Origin: an uncultured Collinsella sp.
GTDB lineage: Bacteria; Actinomycetota; Coriobacteriia; Coriobacteriales; Coriobacteriaceae
DNA length: 58,961 nt
Assembly: GCA_900544755.1 (NCBI GenBank)
Contig: UQWQ01000001.1
Location: 1 to 58,961, forward strand
Reading direction: 5' to 3'
Position numbers and translations under genes: made by a program. The first letter of the stretch is position 1, and every line of letters begins with the position of its first letter. The notes under the pieces were generated by a model. It saw only the letters and a program-made list of their open reading frames with translations, was not told the DNA's origin and made no database searches. Shown here piece by piece: positions 1-8,146 of this stretch.

Positions 1-171
1 TGAGATGGCGTAAGCCCCGCCGCCGATGAGAAGCGCCGCACAGAGGATTCCGGCACCCACTGCGCAAGCCTTCTTCTTTGCGGCCTCGCGTCCAAAGAGC
101 TTGACCGTCTCCTCCTTCTTCTCCGCTTCCTCCGCTGAGTCGGAAACCTGCGGAATCTCCGTAACCACCAT
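1..171 (-). CDS. Partial single-span membrane protein, N-terminus only
   Basis: Reading the minus strand from 171 gives 57 codons open to the window edge, so only the N-terminus is seen. It begins MVVTEIPQVSDSAEE, has a Glu/Lys-rich stretch (EEAEKKEE), a basic patch (REAAKKK) and then a hydrophobic Ala/Gly/Leu segment (AVGAGILCAALLIGGGAYA) that looks like a signal anchor. A GGAAGGAG purine run precedes the ATG at 171; a second in-frame ATG at 207 has no ribosome-binding site. The gene is divergent from the XRE regulator and lies inside the integrated element. The product is not recognised; an element-encoded membrane or exported protein is the most that can be said. Confidence 0.55.
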   Translation of the reverse strand, partial: MVVTEIPQVSDSAEEAEKKEETVKLFGREAAKKKACAVGAGILCAALLIGGGAYAIS

Positions 172-220
172 GGCTCCTTCCTGATTGCGATACTTCAGTA
201 TTTGCATTGTATTTCAAATT

Positions 221-250
221 GTCACTTATATAGGTGTGACTTATATAGGG
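221..250. promoter_or_regulatory. Operator-like repeats in the divergent promoter region
   Basis: The 11-bp word ACTTATATAGG occurs twice, at 224-234 and 239-249, 15 bp apart. GTCAC (221-225) and GTGAC (236-240) form an inverted repeat around the first copy. The site lies between the divergent membrane-protein and XRE genes, a usual place for autoregulatory binding. That the XRE protein binds here is inference. Confidence 0.4.
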
Positions 251-289
251 TTGGCTTGAATCATTGACACCGGTGGATAGGAGGTGCCG

Positions 290-523
290 ATGACTGAGCT
301 TGACCCCAAGATGCGCGTGGGGCTTCGCATTAAGGAGCTGAGGGGTGAGCTTGGCATGAGTCAAGAGGCCTTCGCATACTCCATCGAGATGTCCCGCACC
401 TATTTCGCCGAAGTCGAGACGGGCAAGCGAAACGTGTCTATTGAGAATATCGACCGCATAGCGAGGGGCCTCGGCGTTTCCCTGAGGGGCTTTTTCGACT
501 CAAATCTGTTTGCGGAGCGCTGA
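290..523 (+). CDS. Small XRE-family helix-turn-helix regulator
   Basis: A 77-residue protein that is essentially one Cro/C1-type HTH domain: RIKELRGELGMSQEAFAYSI followed by the recognition-helix region MSRTYFAEVETGKRNVS and IENIDRIARGLGVSLRGFF. The ATG at 290 is preferred because AGGAGGT lies 5-6 bases upstream; a GTG at 284 falls inside that ribosome-binding site. Proteins of this type are DNA-binding repressors or activators in mobile elements and phages. It sits between a divergent membrane-protein gene and the integrase, so it probably controls element genes, perhaps through the repeats at 221-250. No ligand domain is present. Confidence 0.8.
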   Translation: MTELDPKMRVGLRIKELRGELGMSQEAFAYSIEMSRTYFAEVETGKRNVSIENIDRIARGLGVSLRGFFDSNLFAER

Positions 524-679
524 GACATCAAGTTGAAGTGGCTCTATCGGTTGTTGACCCTGCTCCCCCAGTCAGACACATCATTGTGCTAACTCGATGG
601 CCGATAACGGTGCCTGCCAGAAATCGTGTCTTTGGGGTCCGATGGGTGAATCTTCAGGGGGTAATTGCAGGTTTGGTTG

Positions 680-1888
680 CTACGAGAATAGGTCAATTAC
701 TCCGCTGACATCTCGTGTATCGGTGTAGTAACGCCGGGCTGTCTCCGGATCGTGACCAAAGAGCGCTGCCCTTATCTCAATCGGGACACCTCTGTTACGG
801 GCAATGGTGTGGAGGGTTGCTCGCCACACATGGGAACGGGCTGTCTGCAAAAGTTCTATGTCACAGTCGCTTGCTATCTGACAATAAAGGGTGCGAACAG
901 CCTTCGAGCAGTTGGACTTGTCCCATTCGCGCCACGGATTATCGGTTGCGGGAGCGGGGAAAACCAATCCGACCCCACTACTTTCGGCTCGGCGATTTTC
1001 GAGTAACGAAATGACGCGCGAGTCGAGAACTGGGACAATTCGGCCTCGGTGGGTCTTGCTTGCCTCGTTGGCAACTTCAACCGAGTCACAGCCCTTGCTT
1101 ACCTTGTCCCAAGTGAGGGTTCGCGCCTCACCGATGCGCAATCCCGTGACGGCTTGCAGCGCTGTTAGCTCCACGATTGCCCTTTGCGCATTTGCAAGCT
1201 GTTGACGGGAATATTTTCCGCGTACGGAGCCACTTTGCGGCAGAGCGCCCTTCCAGCTGTCTGATAGGAGCCAATCGAGCACCTTTCCCCACTCGCTTTC
1301 CGAAAGCCCCTGCCCTCCTTGCGGCTTGTTGCTCGCCTTGTTTTCAGGTAGGTCGAAGCTCATCCCTGCAATTGGATTCGAGTTGAGCACGCCGCACATA
1401 ATTAGGGGTTGTATGACCCATTTGTTGACGACCTTCCGCACCTGTCGCGCCGTTGCTGTTCCGTGCTTTTCGGCAATCAGGCAGAGGGCTTTACCAAAGG
1501 TCCCGGCGCGCAGAGCGTCCGCAATCGGGTAGCCCCCAAGGGATTCCGTTGCGATAGAGAGGCAGAGAGCATAGCGTTCTCTGGTCGATGGGCGGAGGCG
1601 AGGGCTTTCCTCCATGCTCGGCAACGCCTCGGATTTTATGTATCCTCCGAAAAGGTCAGAACTGTTCCAATTGCTTTTCAGCCCGCATGTGGCTTTTAAC
1701 TCTTCGGCCTGCCGACGGGCTTTTGCGCGAAGTTCGCCTTTTGTCACGCAGCCTCTGGTGTCCCGACGGAGCGTGATGCCATCGGGGAGCCTGATGCTCC
1801 ATTTCATGCGGTATCCGCCGCGCGGGTCCTCCTTGATGTGTGCGCTGTCGATGGTGTCTTGACCGGGCTGGAGCCTTTCTCTTGGCAT
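680..1888 (-). CDS. int: Tyrosine recombinase / phage-type integrase
   Basis: Site-specific recombinase that would insert and excise the element. The C-terminal catalytic domain shows the family residues in order: Arg in ALQAVTGLRIGEARTLTW, HxxR in SHVWRATLHTIARNRG, a further His in ALFGHDPETARRYYTD, and the tyrosine nucleophile in that last motif. The N-terminal half has the arm-binding and SAM-like core-binding layout. I use the ATG at 1888 because GGAG lies 5 bases upstream; an ATG at 1930 has no such site. The gene starts about 140 bp from the attR at 2032-2070, the normal position for an integrase that targets a tRNA 3' end. About 400 residues is a usual length and the gene looks intact. 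Confidence 0.92.
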   Translation of the reverse strand: MPRERLQPGQDTIDSAHIKEDPRGGYRMKWSIRLPDGITLRRDTRGCVTKGELRAKARRQAEELKATCGLKSNWNSSDLFGGYIKSEALPSMEESPRLRPSTRERYALCLSIATESLGGYPIADALRAGTFGKALCLIAEKHGTATARQVRKVVNKWVIQPLIMCGVLNSNPIAGMSFDLPENKASNKPQGGQGLSESEWGKVLDWLLSDSWKGALPQSGSVRGKYSRQQLANAQRAIVELTALQAVTGLRIGEARTLTWDKVSKGCDSVEVANEASKTHRGRIVPVLDSRVISLLENRRAESSGVGLVFPAPATDNPWREWDKSNCSKAVRTLYCQIASDCDIELLQTARSHVWRATLHTIARNRGVPIEIRAALFGHDPETARRYYTDTRDVSGVIDLFS

Positions 1889-1904
1889 ATTTGCTCCGTT
1901 CTGT

Positions 1905-1927
1905 GTCCCTACTATTGTCCCTACTAT
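1905..1927. repeat. Tandem 11-bp repeat upstream of the integrase start
   Basis: GTCCCTACTAT occurs at 1905-1915 and again at 1917-1927, with one base between. It lies just upstream of the integrase start codon and near attR. Short direct repeats at this position are typical arm-type sites for integrase or excisionase; that role is inferred from position only. Confidence 0.35.
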
Positions 1928-2015
1928 CATGGGGAGACTTAGGGATTAGATTAGCAACAGTGGGATAAAAAATATATATCTACCAGCAGAAAGTAATAGA
2001 TAATCACCGTATAAA

Positions 2016-2023
2016 ATTATAGC
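2016..2023 (-). promoter_or_regulatory. Extended -10 promoter candidate for the integrase
   Basis: The minus strand reads TGCTATAAT, a consensus extended -10, in AT-rich DNA about 130 bp upstream of the integrase start. Its upstream half would extend into the attR sequence at 2032-2070, so excision would replace the DNA behind the promoter. No convincing -35 is seen. Confidence 0.35.
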
Positions 2024-2031
2024 ACTACAAT

Positions 2032-2070
2032 ACCCGGAGGTCGTAGGTTCAAATCCTGCCCCCGCGACCA
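2032..2070 (+). other. attR: 3' fragment of an initiator tRNA (fMet) gene
   Basis: The sequence begins with the anticodon-stem 3' side ACCCG and variable loop, contains the T-arm GTAGG-TTCAAAT-CCTGC (a five-pair stem with one G-T wobble), and ends CCCCGCG-A-CCA as in bacterial initiator tRNA. The 5' half, D-arm and anticodon are absent; upstream DNA is AT-rich and not tRNA-like. This is the pattern of an element that entered a tRNA 3' end and left a duplicate. The intact tRNA-fMet should lie at the other end of the element, left of this window. Confidence 0.8.
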
Positions 2071-2080
2071 AGAACTTGCA

Positions 2081-2109
2081 GCTCGTCGGCCTAGCCGGCG
2101 AGCTTTTTT
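2081..2109 (+). terminator. Rho-independent terminator behind the tRNA fragment
   Basis: GCTCGTCGGC pairs with GCCGGCGAGC (one G-T wobble) across a 3-base loop and is followed by six T. It is 10 bp beyond the tRNA CCA end and was probably the original terminator of the host tRNA gene. Confidence 0.85.
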
Positions 2110-2155
2110 GTTATTTCGGGACTGTGTTTTCGGTCCAACTCTCGGCCTCTCAAAC

Positions 2156-2294
2156 AAAATCTCGATCTGTAACATCTAGACCCGATTTGGGCGGCTAGGT
2201 GTTACAGATCGAGATTTTCCGGCAGCCGGCCCCCGTTTGTCTAAATCTGTAACACGAGGGATGGATTTTGCCGAGTAGCTGTTACAGATTGAGA
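2156..2294. repeat. Two copies of a 55-bp palindromic repeat (units A, B)
   Basis: Unit A (2160-2214) has 15-bp arms TCTCGATCTGTAACA / TGTTACAGATCGAGA; pairing extends to 19 bp (2156-2174 with 2200-2218), giving an A-run on the left and T-run on the right. Unit B (2240-2294) has the same arms with one mismatch. Start-to-start spacing is 80 bp, with a 25-bp spacer. Four more copies lie at 4099-4394. Confidence 0.85.
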
Positions 2295-2551
2295 TTTTGT
2301 TGTTGCTCTCCTTTATGAGTGAATCTTGACTCTTTTTATTATGTGAGGCGGACGGGCTATCGATAATCACGGGCTGGATGGATTGACTTGTCGATTGATA
2401 GATTCCAATTGGAAGGAGCTGCGACGACCCTTAACGATCCTTAACTAGAAACAGTGACGTCTTAAAAACAATAAAGGGGCCGCTATGTAGGGGCCGTCTA
2501 TACGATGCCTTTGACTTACACTTCTTTATGGAGCCATGTAAGGAGGCGGCA

Positions 2552-3995
2552 ATGCAGCAACCCATCGCGACAAACGATGTGATTCTATTTTCCACTCTCA
2601 GGGAGAATCAGTACTTCGATCGAAAGAGCGCCCGCAAGGATGACAAGGAGATTGCGAAGCATTATTAGTGCATTCGCCAACTCGGCGGGAGGCAAGCTCG
2701 TTATCGGTATCGAGGATAATGGTGAGGTGACGGGCTTCAAGCGTAACGGCGCGCGCGACATTGAGAAATTCGAGCGCGCTGCGCTCACGACTTGCACGCC
2801 AACCCCTATTGTCCGCAAAGACCGAATCCCCGTGGTCAATTCTTCGGGCGAGGAGGACTTCGTTCTCGTTTTGGACATCGATGCCTCGACCAACCACTCT
2901 GTTGCTCGCGTGAGCGACGGCGAGGTTTTCTTGCGGCAGGACGACAAGAGCGTGAGGCTCAGCCGCGAACAGGTATTTGCCCTCGAGTACGATAAGGGGC
3001 AGAGAATCTTCGAGGACGAGCTTGTTGAGGATTCCTCCCTAGATGACGTGGACCATGAAGTGCTTGATCGCTACAAAGGGATTCTTGGAACCGAAGTTTC
3101 CGACGAGCAGGTCCTTAGAAGTCGTCGTTTTATGCGTGACGGAAAGCTGACCGTTGCTGGAGCCTTGCTATTCGCGCTGGATCCGTCCGCGATGATGCCA
3201 CAGGCGCGAGTCCGTGTCCTGCGCTACGACGGCGTCAAAATGGAGACGGGCGAGCGTCTCAACATCACGAAAGAACGAAGCTTCTGTGGGCCGCTGCCTA
3301 AGGTGATCCAAGACGCCTACGAACTCATCTCGAGCATGCTCCGCGAATTTCAGTTCCTGGGGCCCGACGGGAAATTCCAGACCGTGCCTGAGTATCCTGA
3401 GTTCGCCTGGTTCGAGGGCTTGGTCAACGCGGTGACACATCGCGACTACTCGTTCCGCGGCGACTACATCCGGGTCTCGATGTTCGACGACCGTTTGGAA
3501 ATCATCAGTCCAGGCGCGCTTCCCAATATCGTGACGCTCGACAACATGAGGACCACTCGTTACTCGCGCAACCCACGCATCGCGCGCACGCTGGTTGAAT
3601 TCGGTTGGGTTCGGGAGCTAAACGAGGGCGTCAAGCGCATTTATACCGAGATGCAAAACTCTCTGCTCAATGATCCGGTCTACACGGAACCTGATGGGGC
3701 AAGGGTTCAGCTAACGCTTGAGAACAATATCGTTGCCAGAACCGTAAGGAGAAGCGAGGCTCTCGAGGACAAGGTATCACCGGAGGTGATCGCCTCATTG
3801 GGGGAGTATGAGCTCGCCGCCGTCAGGTTGGCCTTTGCGAACGGAAGGGTGACAGCAAGGGAGCTTGCAGCGCACATCGGGAGAAATCGCCGCACAGCAA
3901 GCCGGGTGCTTGGTAAGTTAATTGAGGAAGACGGGCTGCTCGAATGGCACGGCTCATCCCATAACGACCCAAAACAGTTCTACACGATAAGGTAA
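2552..3995 (+). pseudogene. Frameshifted AlbA_2 (Schlafen-type)/ATPase-like regulator
   Basis: The ATG at 2552 has a near-perfect ribosome-binding site (AAGGAGG) and opens MQQPIATNDVILFSTL, RENQYFDRKSARKDDKEIAKH, then meets TAG at 2666-2668. One frame over, translation continues ISAFANSAGGKLVIGIEDNGEVTGF, the next part of the same AlbA_2 (divergent AAA_4) fold. Removing one T near 2662-2665 restores KHISAFANSAGG. After the shift come a GHKL-type ATPase-like region (EGLVNAVTHRDYS, with the N-box Asn) and a C-terminal winged helix. Intact relatives are DNA/RNA-binding proteins with regulatory or defence roles. The frame starting at 2640 lacks a ribosome-binding site and the first third of the domain. 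Disruption, assembly error or slippage cannot be told apart here. Confidence 0.75.
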
Positions 3996-4010
3996 GGTGG
4001 TCGATCTATT

Positions 4011-4050
4011 TCGCACCTCTGTCGCAGTAATGTCGCACCTCTGTCGCAGT
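4011..4050. repeat. 18-bp direct repeat
   Basis: TCGCACCTCTGTCGCAGT occurs at 4011-4028 and 4033-4050, 22 bp apart, just after the stop of the frameshifted gene. No function is evident. Confidence 0.6.
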
Positions 4051-4098
4051 GGCTTCGATGACGCGTGGATATAGTCCCTCGGCAAATCTCAAACAAAA

Positions 4099-4394
4099 TC
4101 TCAATCTGTAACGGGTAGGGGTCAAAAGCGGGCCTAGATGTTACGGATTGAGATTGTTGAGGATGGGCTGAGGGGAATGTCTCGATCTGTAACACGTGGG
4201 GCCGTTTTTGGCCGATAGATGTTACAGAACGAGATTTTTCGGCAGCCGGGCTCCGTTTATCTGAATCTGTGACACGAGGGACGGATTTTGCCGGGTAGCT
4301 GTTACAGATTTAGATGTTCTAGCGGGCCGGGTTGGTTTGTCTCGATCTGTAACAGGTGGAGGCCAAAAGTGGGCCTTACTGTTACAGATTGAGA
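4099..4394. repeat. Array of four 55-bp palindromic repeats (units C-F)
   Basis: Units at 4099-4153, 4180-4234, 4260-4314 and 4340-4394 share ends close to TCTCGATCTGTAACA / TGTTACAGATTGAGA. Each is exactly 55 bp and starts are 81, 80 and 80 bp apart. Centres differ but several carry a small inner inverted repeat (AGGCC/GGCCT in unit F, GGCC/GGCC in unit D). The spacer between D and E closely resembles that between A and B. They fill most of the gap before the flavoenzyme gene. Confidence 0.85.
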
Positions 4395-4536
4395 CAAACC
4401 GACGGGCCGCCCCACCCCATCCACCTGCCGCTACCTGCTGTCTGCCGATTTCCGTTGCGCCACTGTGCTCCCATGCCATATCCTCTAGACAACTACGCGG
4501 CATCATCGCCGCCGCGCCTACAAGAGAGGAATGTCC

Positions 4537-6567
4537 ATGACCGCACCTGCATCCAAGCTGCTCCAGCCCATTACGGTTGGCCCCCTTGAGCTCAAAAACC
4601 GCATTATGTTCCCGCCGCTGACCACCGGCTACGAGGAGCGCGACGGTTCCATCGGCGAACGCAGCCTGGCTTTTTACGAGCGCCTGGCCCGTGGCGGCGT
4701 GAGCTACATCGTCATCGGCGACGTTGCTCCCGTTATGACCGCAAGCCCCACGCCCAAGTTGGCGACCGACACCCAGATCCCCACGTTTAAGGCGCTGGCC
4801 GACGCTGTTCACAAGCACGGCGCCAAGGTCGCGCTGCAGCTGTTCCACCCCGAGTATGACGTGCCCGGCGTCGGCCGCATGGTCATGGGCTCCATGGCCG
4901 CTGCGAAAGCTGCGCAGGAGGCCAAGGCCGCCGGCGACGAGGAGACCTTTGCCGCCAAAATGGCCGAGTCCAACGAGATCCGCAAGCAGGCCTACGCCAA
5001 GCTGCACCACGACATGCAGCACTTTGTGAACGAGGCCACCGTGGAGCAACTCACCCAGATCAAGGAGGCCATCGCCGCCTCGGCCGCCCGCGCACAGCAG
5101 GCTGGGATCGATGCCATCGAGGTCCACGGCGACCGCCTGGTGGGTTCGCTGTGCTCTGCCATCCTCAACAAGCGTACCGACGAGTACGGTGGCTCGTTCG
5201 AGAACCGCGTTCGCTATGCGCTCGAGGTCGTCGCCGCCATTAAGGAAGCCGCGCCGGAGCTGATGGTGGAGTACAAGCTCCCCGTGATCATGGAGAACCC
5301 CGACGGCACGCCGCGCGGCAAGGGCGGCCTGCAGCCCGACGAGGCCTGCGAGTTTGCCAAACTGCTCGAGGGTGCGGGCATCGATATGATCCAGGTTGCA
5401 CAGGCCAACCACACCGGCAACATGGGCGACACCATTCCGCCCATGGGGGCCATGCCCTACAACTGGACGCTGCCCGTGGCCGAGCGCGTCAAGGCCCTGG
5501 TCTCCGTGCCGGTGGCAACCGTGGGCCGTGTCGTCTCGGTCGAGGCCGGCGAGAAGATTCTGGAAGACGGCGCGGCCGACATCATCGCCTATGGTCGCTC
5601 GCTTATGTGCGACCCCGACATTGCGCTCAAGGCCGCCACGGGTGAGCCCATCCGCGAGTGCCTCAACTGCAACAAGGGCTGCGTCGACGCGATTCAAAAC
5701 CGCAAGTACATTTCGTGCGTGCTCAATGCCGAGAACGGAGACGAGGCGACCATCGCCATTAAGCCGGGCGAGGGCGACAAGAAGATTGCCGTGGTGGGCG
5801 GCGGTATTGCCGGCCTGGAGGCCGCGCGCGTGGCGGCCAAGCGCGGCTACGACGTGACCGTCTATGAGGCGAGCGACCATCTGGGCGGCCAGATTGTGCT
5901 GGCAGCCGCGCCCCCGCGCAAGGACGAGATCATGCGCTCGGTCGAGTACTACGAGAAGATTCTGCCCGGCCTGGGCGTGAAGGTTGAGCTCAACCATGCC
6001 GCTACCGCTGAGGACCTCAACGCCGCCGACGCCGCGATTGTGGCCGTGGGCGCGCACGACGTGGTCATCCCCGTTCCGGGTGCCGATTCGGACAAGGTCG
6101 TCTCGAGCTGGGACGTGCTGGCCGGCAAGGTGGAGCTTACGGGACGCGTCGCCGTCATTGGCGGTGGCCTGGTGGGCACCGAGACTGCCGAGTACCTGCT
6201 GCAGCACGGCTGCGAGGTGGCGATCGTGGAGATGCTCGACAAGATTGCCGCGGGCGAGTCCGAGACCATTCTGCCGCTGATTATGAGCGACTTTGCAGAG
6301 CACGACGTGGAGCAGCACGTGAAGACCCGCCTGACCGCCATTACCGACGAGGGCGTGGAGGCCGTCCGCACCGCCGAGGACGGCGCCGAGGAGCCGGTGA
6401 AGATCGCCTGCGATTACGTGGTGATGGCCGTGGGCTCCAAGGCCAACGCGTTTGACCTTGATGGCGTGACGGTGCCCGTGACCTGCGTGGGCGACTGCTC
6501 GGGCGAGCGCACCGCCGATATTGCGAGCGCCATTCGCACGGCATATCACGCGGCCAACGAGCTTTAA
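4537..6567 (+). CDS. NADH:flavin oxidoreductase, old yellow enzyme / 2,4-dienoyl-CoA reductase type
   Basis: A 676-residue flavoenzyme with the three-part layout of FadH, BaiCD/BaiH and enoate reductases. Residues 1-370 are the FMN-binding TIM barrel (LLQPITVGPLELKNRIMFPP; IEVHGD). A [4Fe-4S] cysteine set follows near 375 (CLNCNKGC and a later C). From 416 come FAD- and NAD(P)-binding Rossmann segments (VVGGGIAGLEAARVAA; AVIGGGLVGTETAEYL near 537). Such enzymes reduce activated C=C bonds of unsaturated acids, CoA esters or bile-acid/steroid intermediates. The substrate cannot be read from sequence. The ATG at 4537 is chosen because GAGAGGA is then 6 bases upstream; ATG 4531 is too close. It stands alone, between the palindrome array and a terminator. 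Confidence 0.9.
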   Translation: MTAPASKLLQPITVGPLELKNRIMFPPLTTGYEERDGSIGERSLAFYERLARGGVSYIVIGDVAPVMTASPTPKLATDTQIPTFKALADAVHKHGAKVALQLFHPEYDVPGVGRMVMGSMAAAKAAQEAKAAGDEETFAAKMAESNEIRKQAYAKLHHDMQHFVNEATVEQLTQIKEAIAASAARAQQAGIDAIEVHGDRLVGSLCSAILNKRTDEYGGSFENRVRYALEVVAAIKEAAPELMVEYKLPVIMENPDGTPRGKGGLQPDEACEFAKLLEGAGIDMIQVAQANHTGNMGDTIPPMGAMPYNWTLPVAERVKALVSVPVATVGRVVSVEAGEKILEDGAADIIAYGRSLMCDPDIALKAATGEPIRECLNCNKGCVDAIQNRKYISCVLNAENGDEATIAIKPGEGDKKIAVVGGGIAGLEAARVAAKRGYDVTVYEASDHLGGQIVLAAAPPRKDEIMRSVEYYEKILPGLGVKVELNHAATAEDLNAADAAIVAVGAHDVVIPVPGADSDKVVSSWDVLAGKVELTGRVAVIGGGLVGTETAEYLLQHGCEVAIVEMLDKIAAGESETILPLIMSDFAEHDVEQHVKTRLTAITDEGVEAVRTAEDGAEEPVKIACDYVVMAVGSKANAFDLDGVTVPVTCVGDCSGERTADIASAIRTAYHAANEL

Positions 6568-6593
6568 GCAAGAAAGCTATCGCGTATTGAGTG

Positions 6594-6630
6594 GGCGGGG
6601 AGTGCCGTATCGGCGCTCCCCGCCTTTTTT
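6594..6630 (+). terminator. Rho-independent terminator of the flavoenzyme gene
   Basis: GGCGGGGAGTGCCG (6594-6607) pairs with CGGCGCTCCCCGCC (6611-6624, one G-T wobble) across a 3-base loop, followed by six T. Confidence 0.92.
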
Positions 6631-6662
6631 GCCAATGAGGGCGCCCCTGACCAGCGGGTTCA

Positions 6663-6754
6663 GAAAATCCGACTTCTTAGAATATGAAAGTCCGAATTAT
6701 ATGAACAGGAAAATCCGAATCGCAACCACCCGAAAATCCGAATTTGCTACAGTG
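6663..6754 (+). repeat. Four 23-bp-spaced repeats GAAAATCCGA upstream of the ATPase gene
   Basis: GAAAATCCGA or one-base variants begin at 6663, 6686 (GAAAGTCCGA), 6709 and 6732, exactly 23 bp apart; copies 2-4 extend to ...CCGAAT. Spacing near two helical turns would put bound proteins at similar faces of the helix. The array lies in the presumed promoter region of the gene at 6803. Confidence 0.75.
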
Positions 6755-6802
6755 GAATAGAAGAACCAGAAAGCAGGAACTGGAAATCTGCGGGGGTGGC
6801 TC

Positions 6803-8107
6803 ATGGCGGGCGAGAGGCTACATCGGGACGGATACATCCCGCGTATCGTGGATGCGCAAATCGAACGCTACCTTCGCGTCTTTGGCGCGGTCGAGATTGC
6901 GGGCACCAAGTGGTGCGGCAAGACGTGGGCCGCGCTCGAGCACGGGGCGTCCGTCTCGTATGTCGACGAGAATCTCGACCTCGCGCGTGCCGACCCGGCG
7001 ATGATGTTGCTGGGAGACCGTCCGCATATTATCGATGAGTGGCAGCGCGTTCCCCAGATTTGGGACTACGTTAGACACGAGGTCGACCGTGCCCGGGGCA
7101 CGCGCGGCGCCTATATCCTCACGGGTTCCGCCACGCCTGCGTTTGGCTCAAAGGCGGAAGCGCCCGCGCATAGTGGAGCCGGCCGCATCGGCCGCGTCCG
7201 CATGCACCCCATGACGCTTGCCGAGACAGGTGAGTCCAGTGGCAAGGTGAGCCTGGCGGGCTTGTTTGAGCATCGTTTTGAGCCCTGTCGGTGCGATGGC
7301 GATACGCCGGGGCTTGTCGAAGCCGCCTGCCGCGGCGGCTGGCCCGAGGCGATCGATATGGTTTCGGCTGACGCCCAGCTCATCGCCCGCGAATATCTCA
7401 ACACCACATTTTCGAGCAGCTTCCCGGCGGTCGGTCTCGACCCCGATATTGCTCGTCGAGTCTCCGCATCGATCGCGCGCAATCTGGGACAGGCAACCAC
7501 GTATAAAACGATTCTTATGGATATGTTCGGTGCCGAGGAGGAGCCCGCAGCGTTTGCCGATGAGACCAAGGTGCGCAGGTACCTGGATGCCCTCAAAGGC
7601 ATGTTCATTCTCGAGGAGGTTCCCGGTTGGGTTCCCGCCGCGCGCGACAAACGGCGCTTTACCGTCAAGCCCAAGCGCTATCTGGCAGATCCGAGCCTTG
7701 CTTGCGCCTTGCTAGGTATGTCCTTGCAGGCGCTGCTTGCCGACTGGCAGACATTTGGTCTGGTGTTTGAGAATTTGGTCATACGCGACCTTTCGGTCTA
7801 CGCACGTTCGCTCGACCTGCTGGATAGCACGCCCGTGCGCTATTATCGCGACGATTCGGGCCTTGAGTGCGATGCTATCGTGCAGCTAGCCGACGGACGG
7901 TGGGCCGCCTTTGAGATTAGGGTGAGCGAAGATAAGGCGAGCGCCGGCATCGAGAGTCTCAAGCGCGTTCGCAAGAAGGTCTGTGGAAATCCTCGTTCAC
8001 GCACACGCGAACCGGAGTTTATGGCCGTGATTGTGGGGGTGGGTGAGTACGCCCGCGAGGTCGAGGACGGTATCTACGTGATACCCGTGCGCGCGTTGGG
8101 GTGTTAA
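6803..8107 (+). CDS. AAA_14/DUF4143-type ATP-binding protein
   Basis: A 434-residue P-loop protein. Walker A is GTKWCGKT (residues 34-41), Walker B HIIDEW (near 76-81), and a sensor-like LTGSATPA follows. The C-terminal half carries the DUF4143 pattern (RRFTVKPKRYLADPSLACALLG, GLVFENLVIRDLSVYA) and a PD-(D/E)XK-like end (YYRDDSGLECDAIVQLADGRWAAFEIR), in which D, E and E-x-R could form a nuclease-like site. Families of this kind are widespread in gut anaerobes and poorly characterised; links to mobile DNA and defence have been suggested. The start is the ATG at 6803 behind GGGGGTGG. The 23-bp repeat array directly upstream suggests dedicated regulation. Confidence 0.85.
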   Translation: MAGERLHRDGYIPRIVDAQIERYLRVFGAVEIAGTKWCGKTWAALEHGASVSYVDENLDLARADPAMMLLGDRPHIIDEWQRVPQIWDYVRHEVDRARGTRGAYILTGSATPAFGSKAEAPAHSGAGRIGRVRMHPMTLAETGESSGKVSLAGLFEHRFEPCRCDGDTPGLVEAACRGGWPEAIDMVSADAQLIAREYLNTTFSSSFPAVGLDPDIARRVSASIARNLGQATTYKTILMDMFGAEEEPAAFADETKVRRYLDALKGMFILEEVPGWVPAARDKRRFTVKPKRYLADPSLACALLGMSLQALLADWQTFGLVFENLVIRDLSVYARSLDLLDSTPVRYYRDDSGLECDAIVQLADGRWAAFEIRVSEDKASAGIESLKRVRKKVCGNPRSRTREPEFMAVIVGVGEYAREVEDGIYVIPVRALGC

Positions 8108-8146
8108 GGGGCAGCACGCCGTGTGTTCTCCGCCCGGCGCTACGGA

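Noticed and set aside
2640..2680. Programmed +1 frameshift in the AlbA_2/ATPase-like gene.
   Set aside because: There is no known slippery sequence; re-pairing of the tRNA reading TAT to ATT is poor. Mutation or error is simpler.
2156..4394. CRISPR array, because of the regular 80-bp period.
   Set aside because: The repeat is a palindrome with a variable centre, the spacers partly repeat each other, and no cas genes are present.
4222..6549. A 775-codon open frame on the minus strand opposite the flavoenzyme gene, and similar long antisense frames at 31747-33969, 36794-38539, 42357-44918, 47677-49452 and 57106-58632.
   Set aside because: They lie wholly opposite well-supported genes, lack recognisable domains, are rich in His/Gly/Arg/Leu, and are the expected by-product of high-GC codon use.
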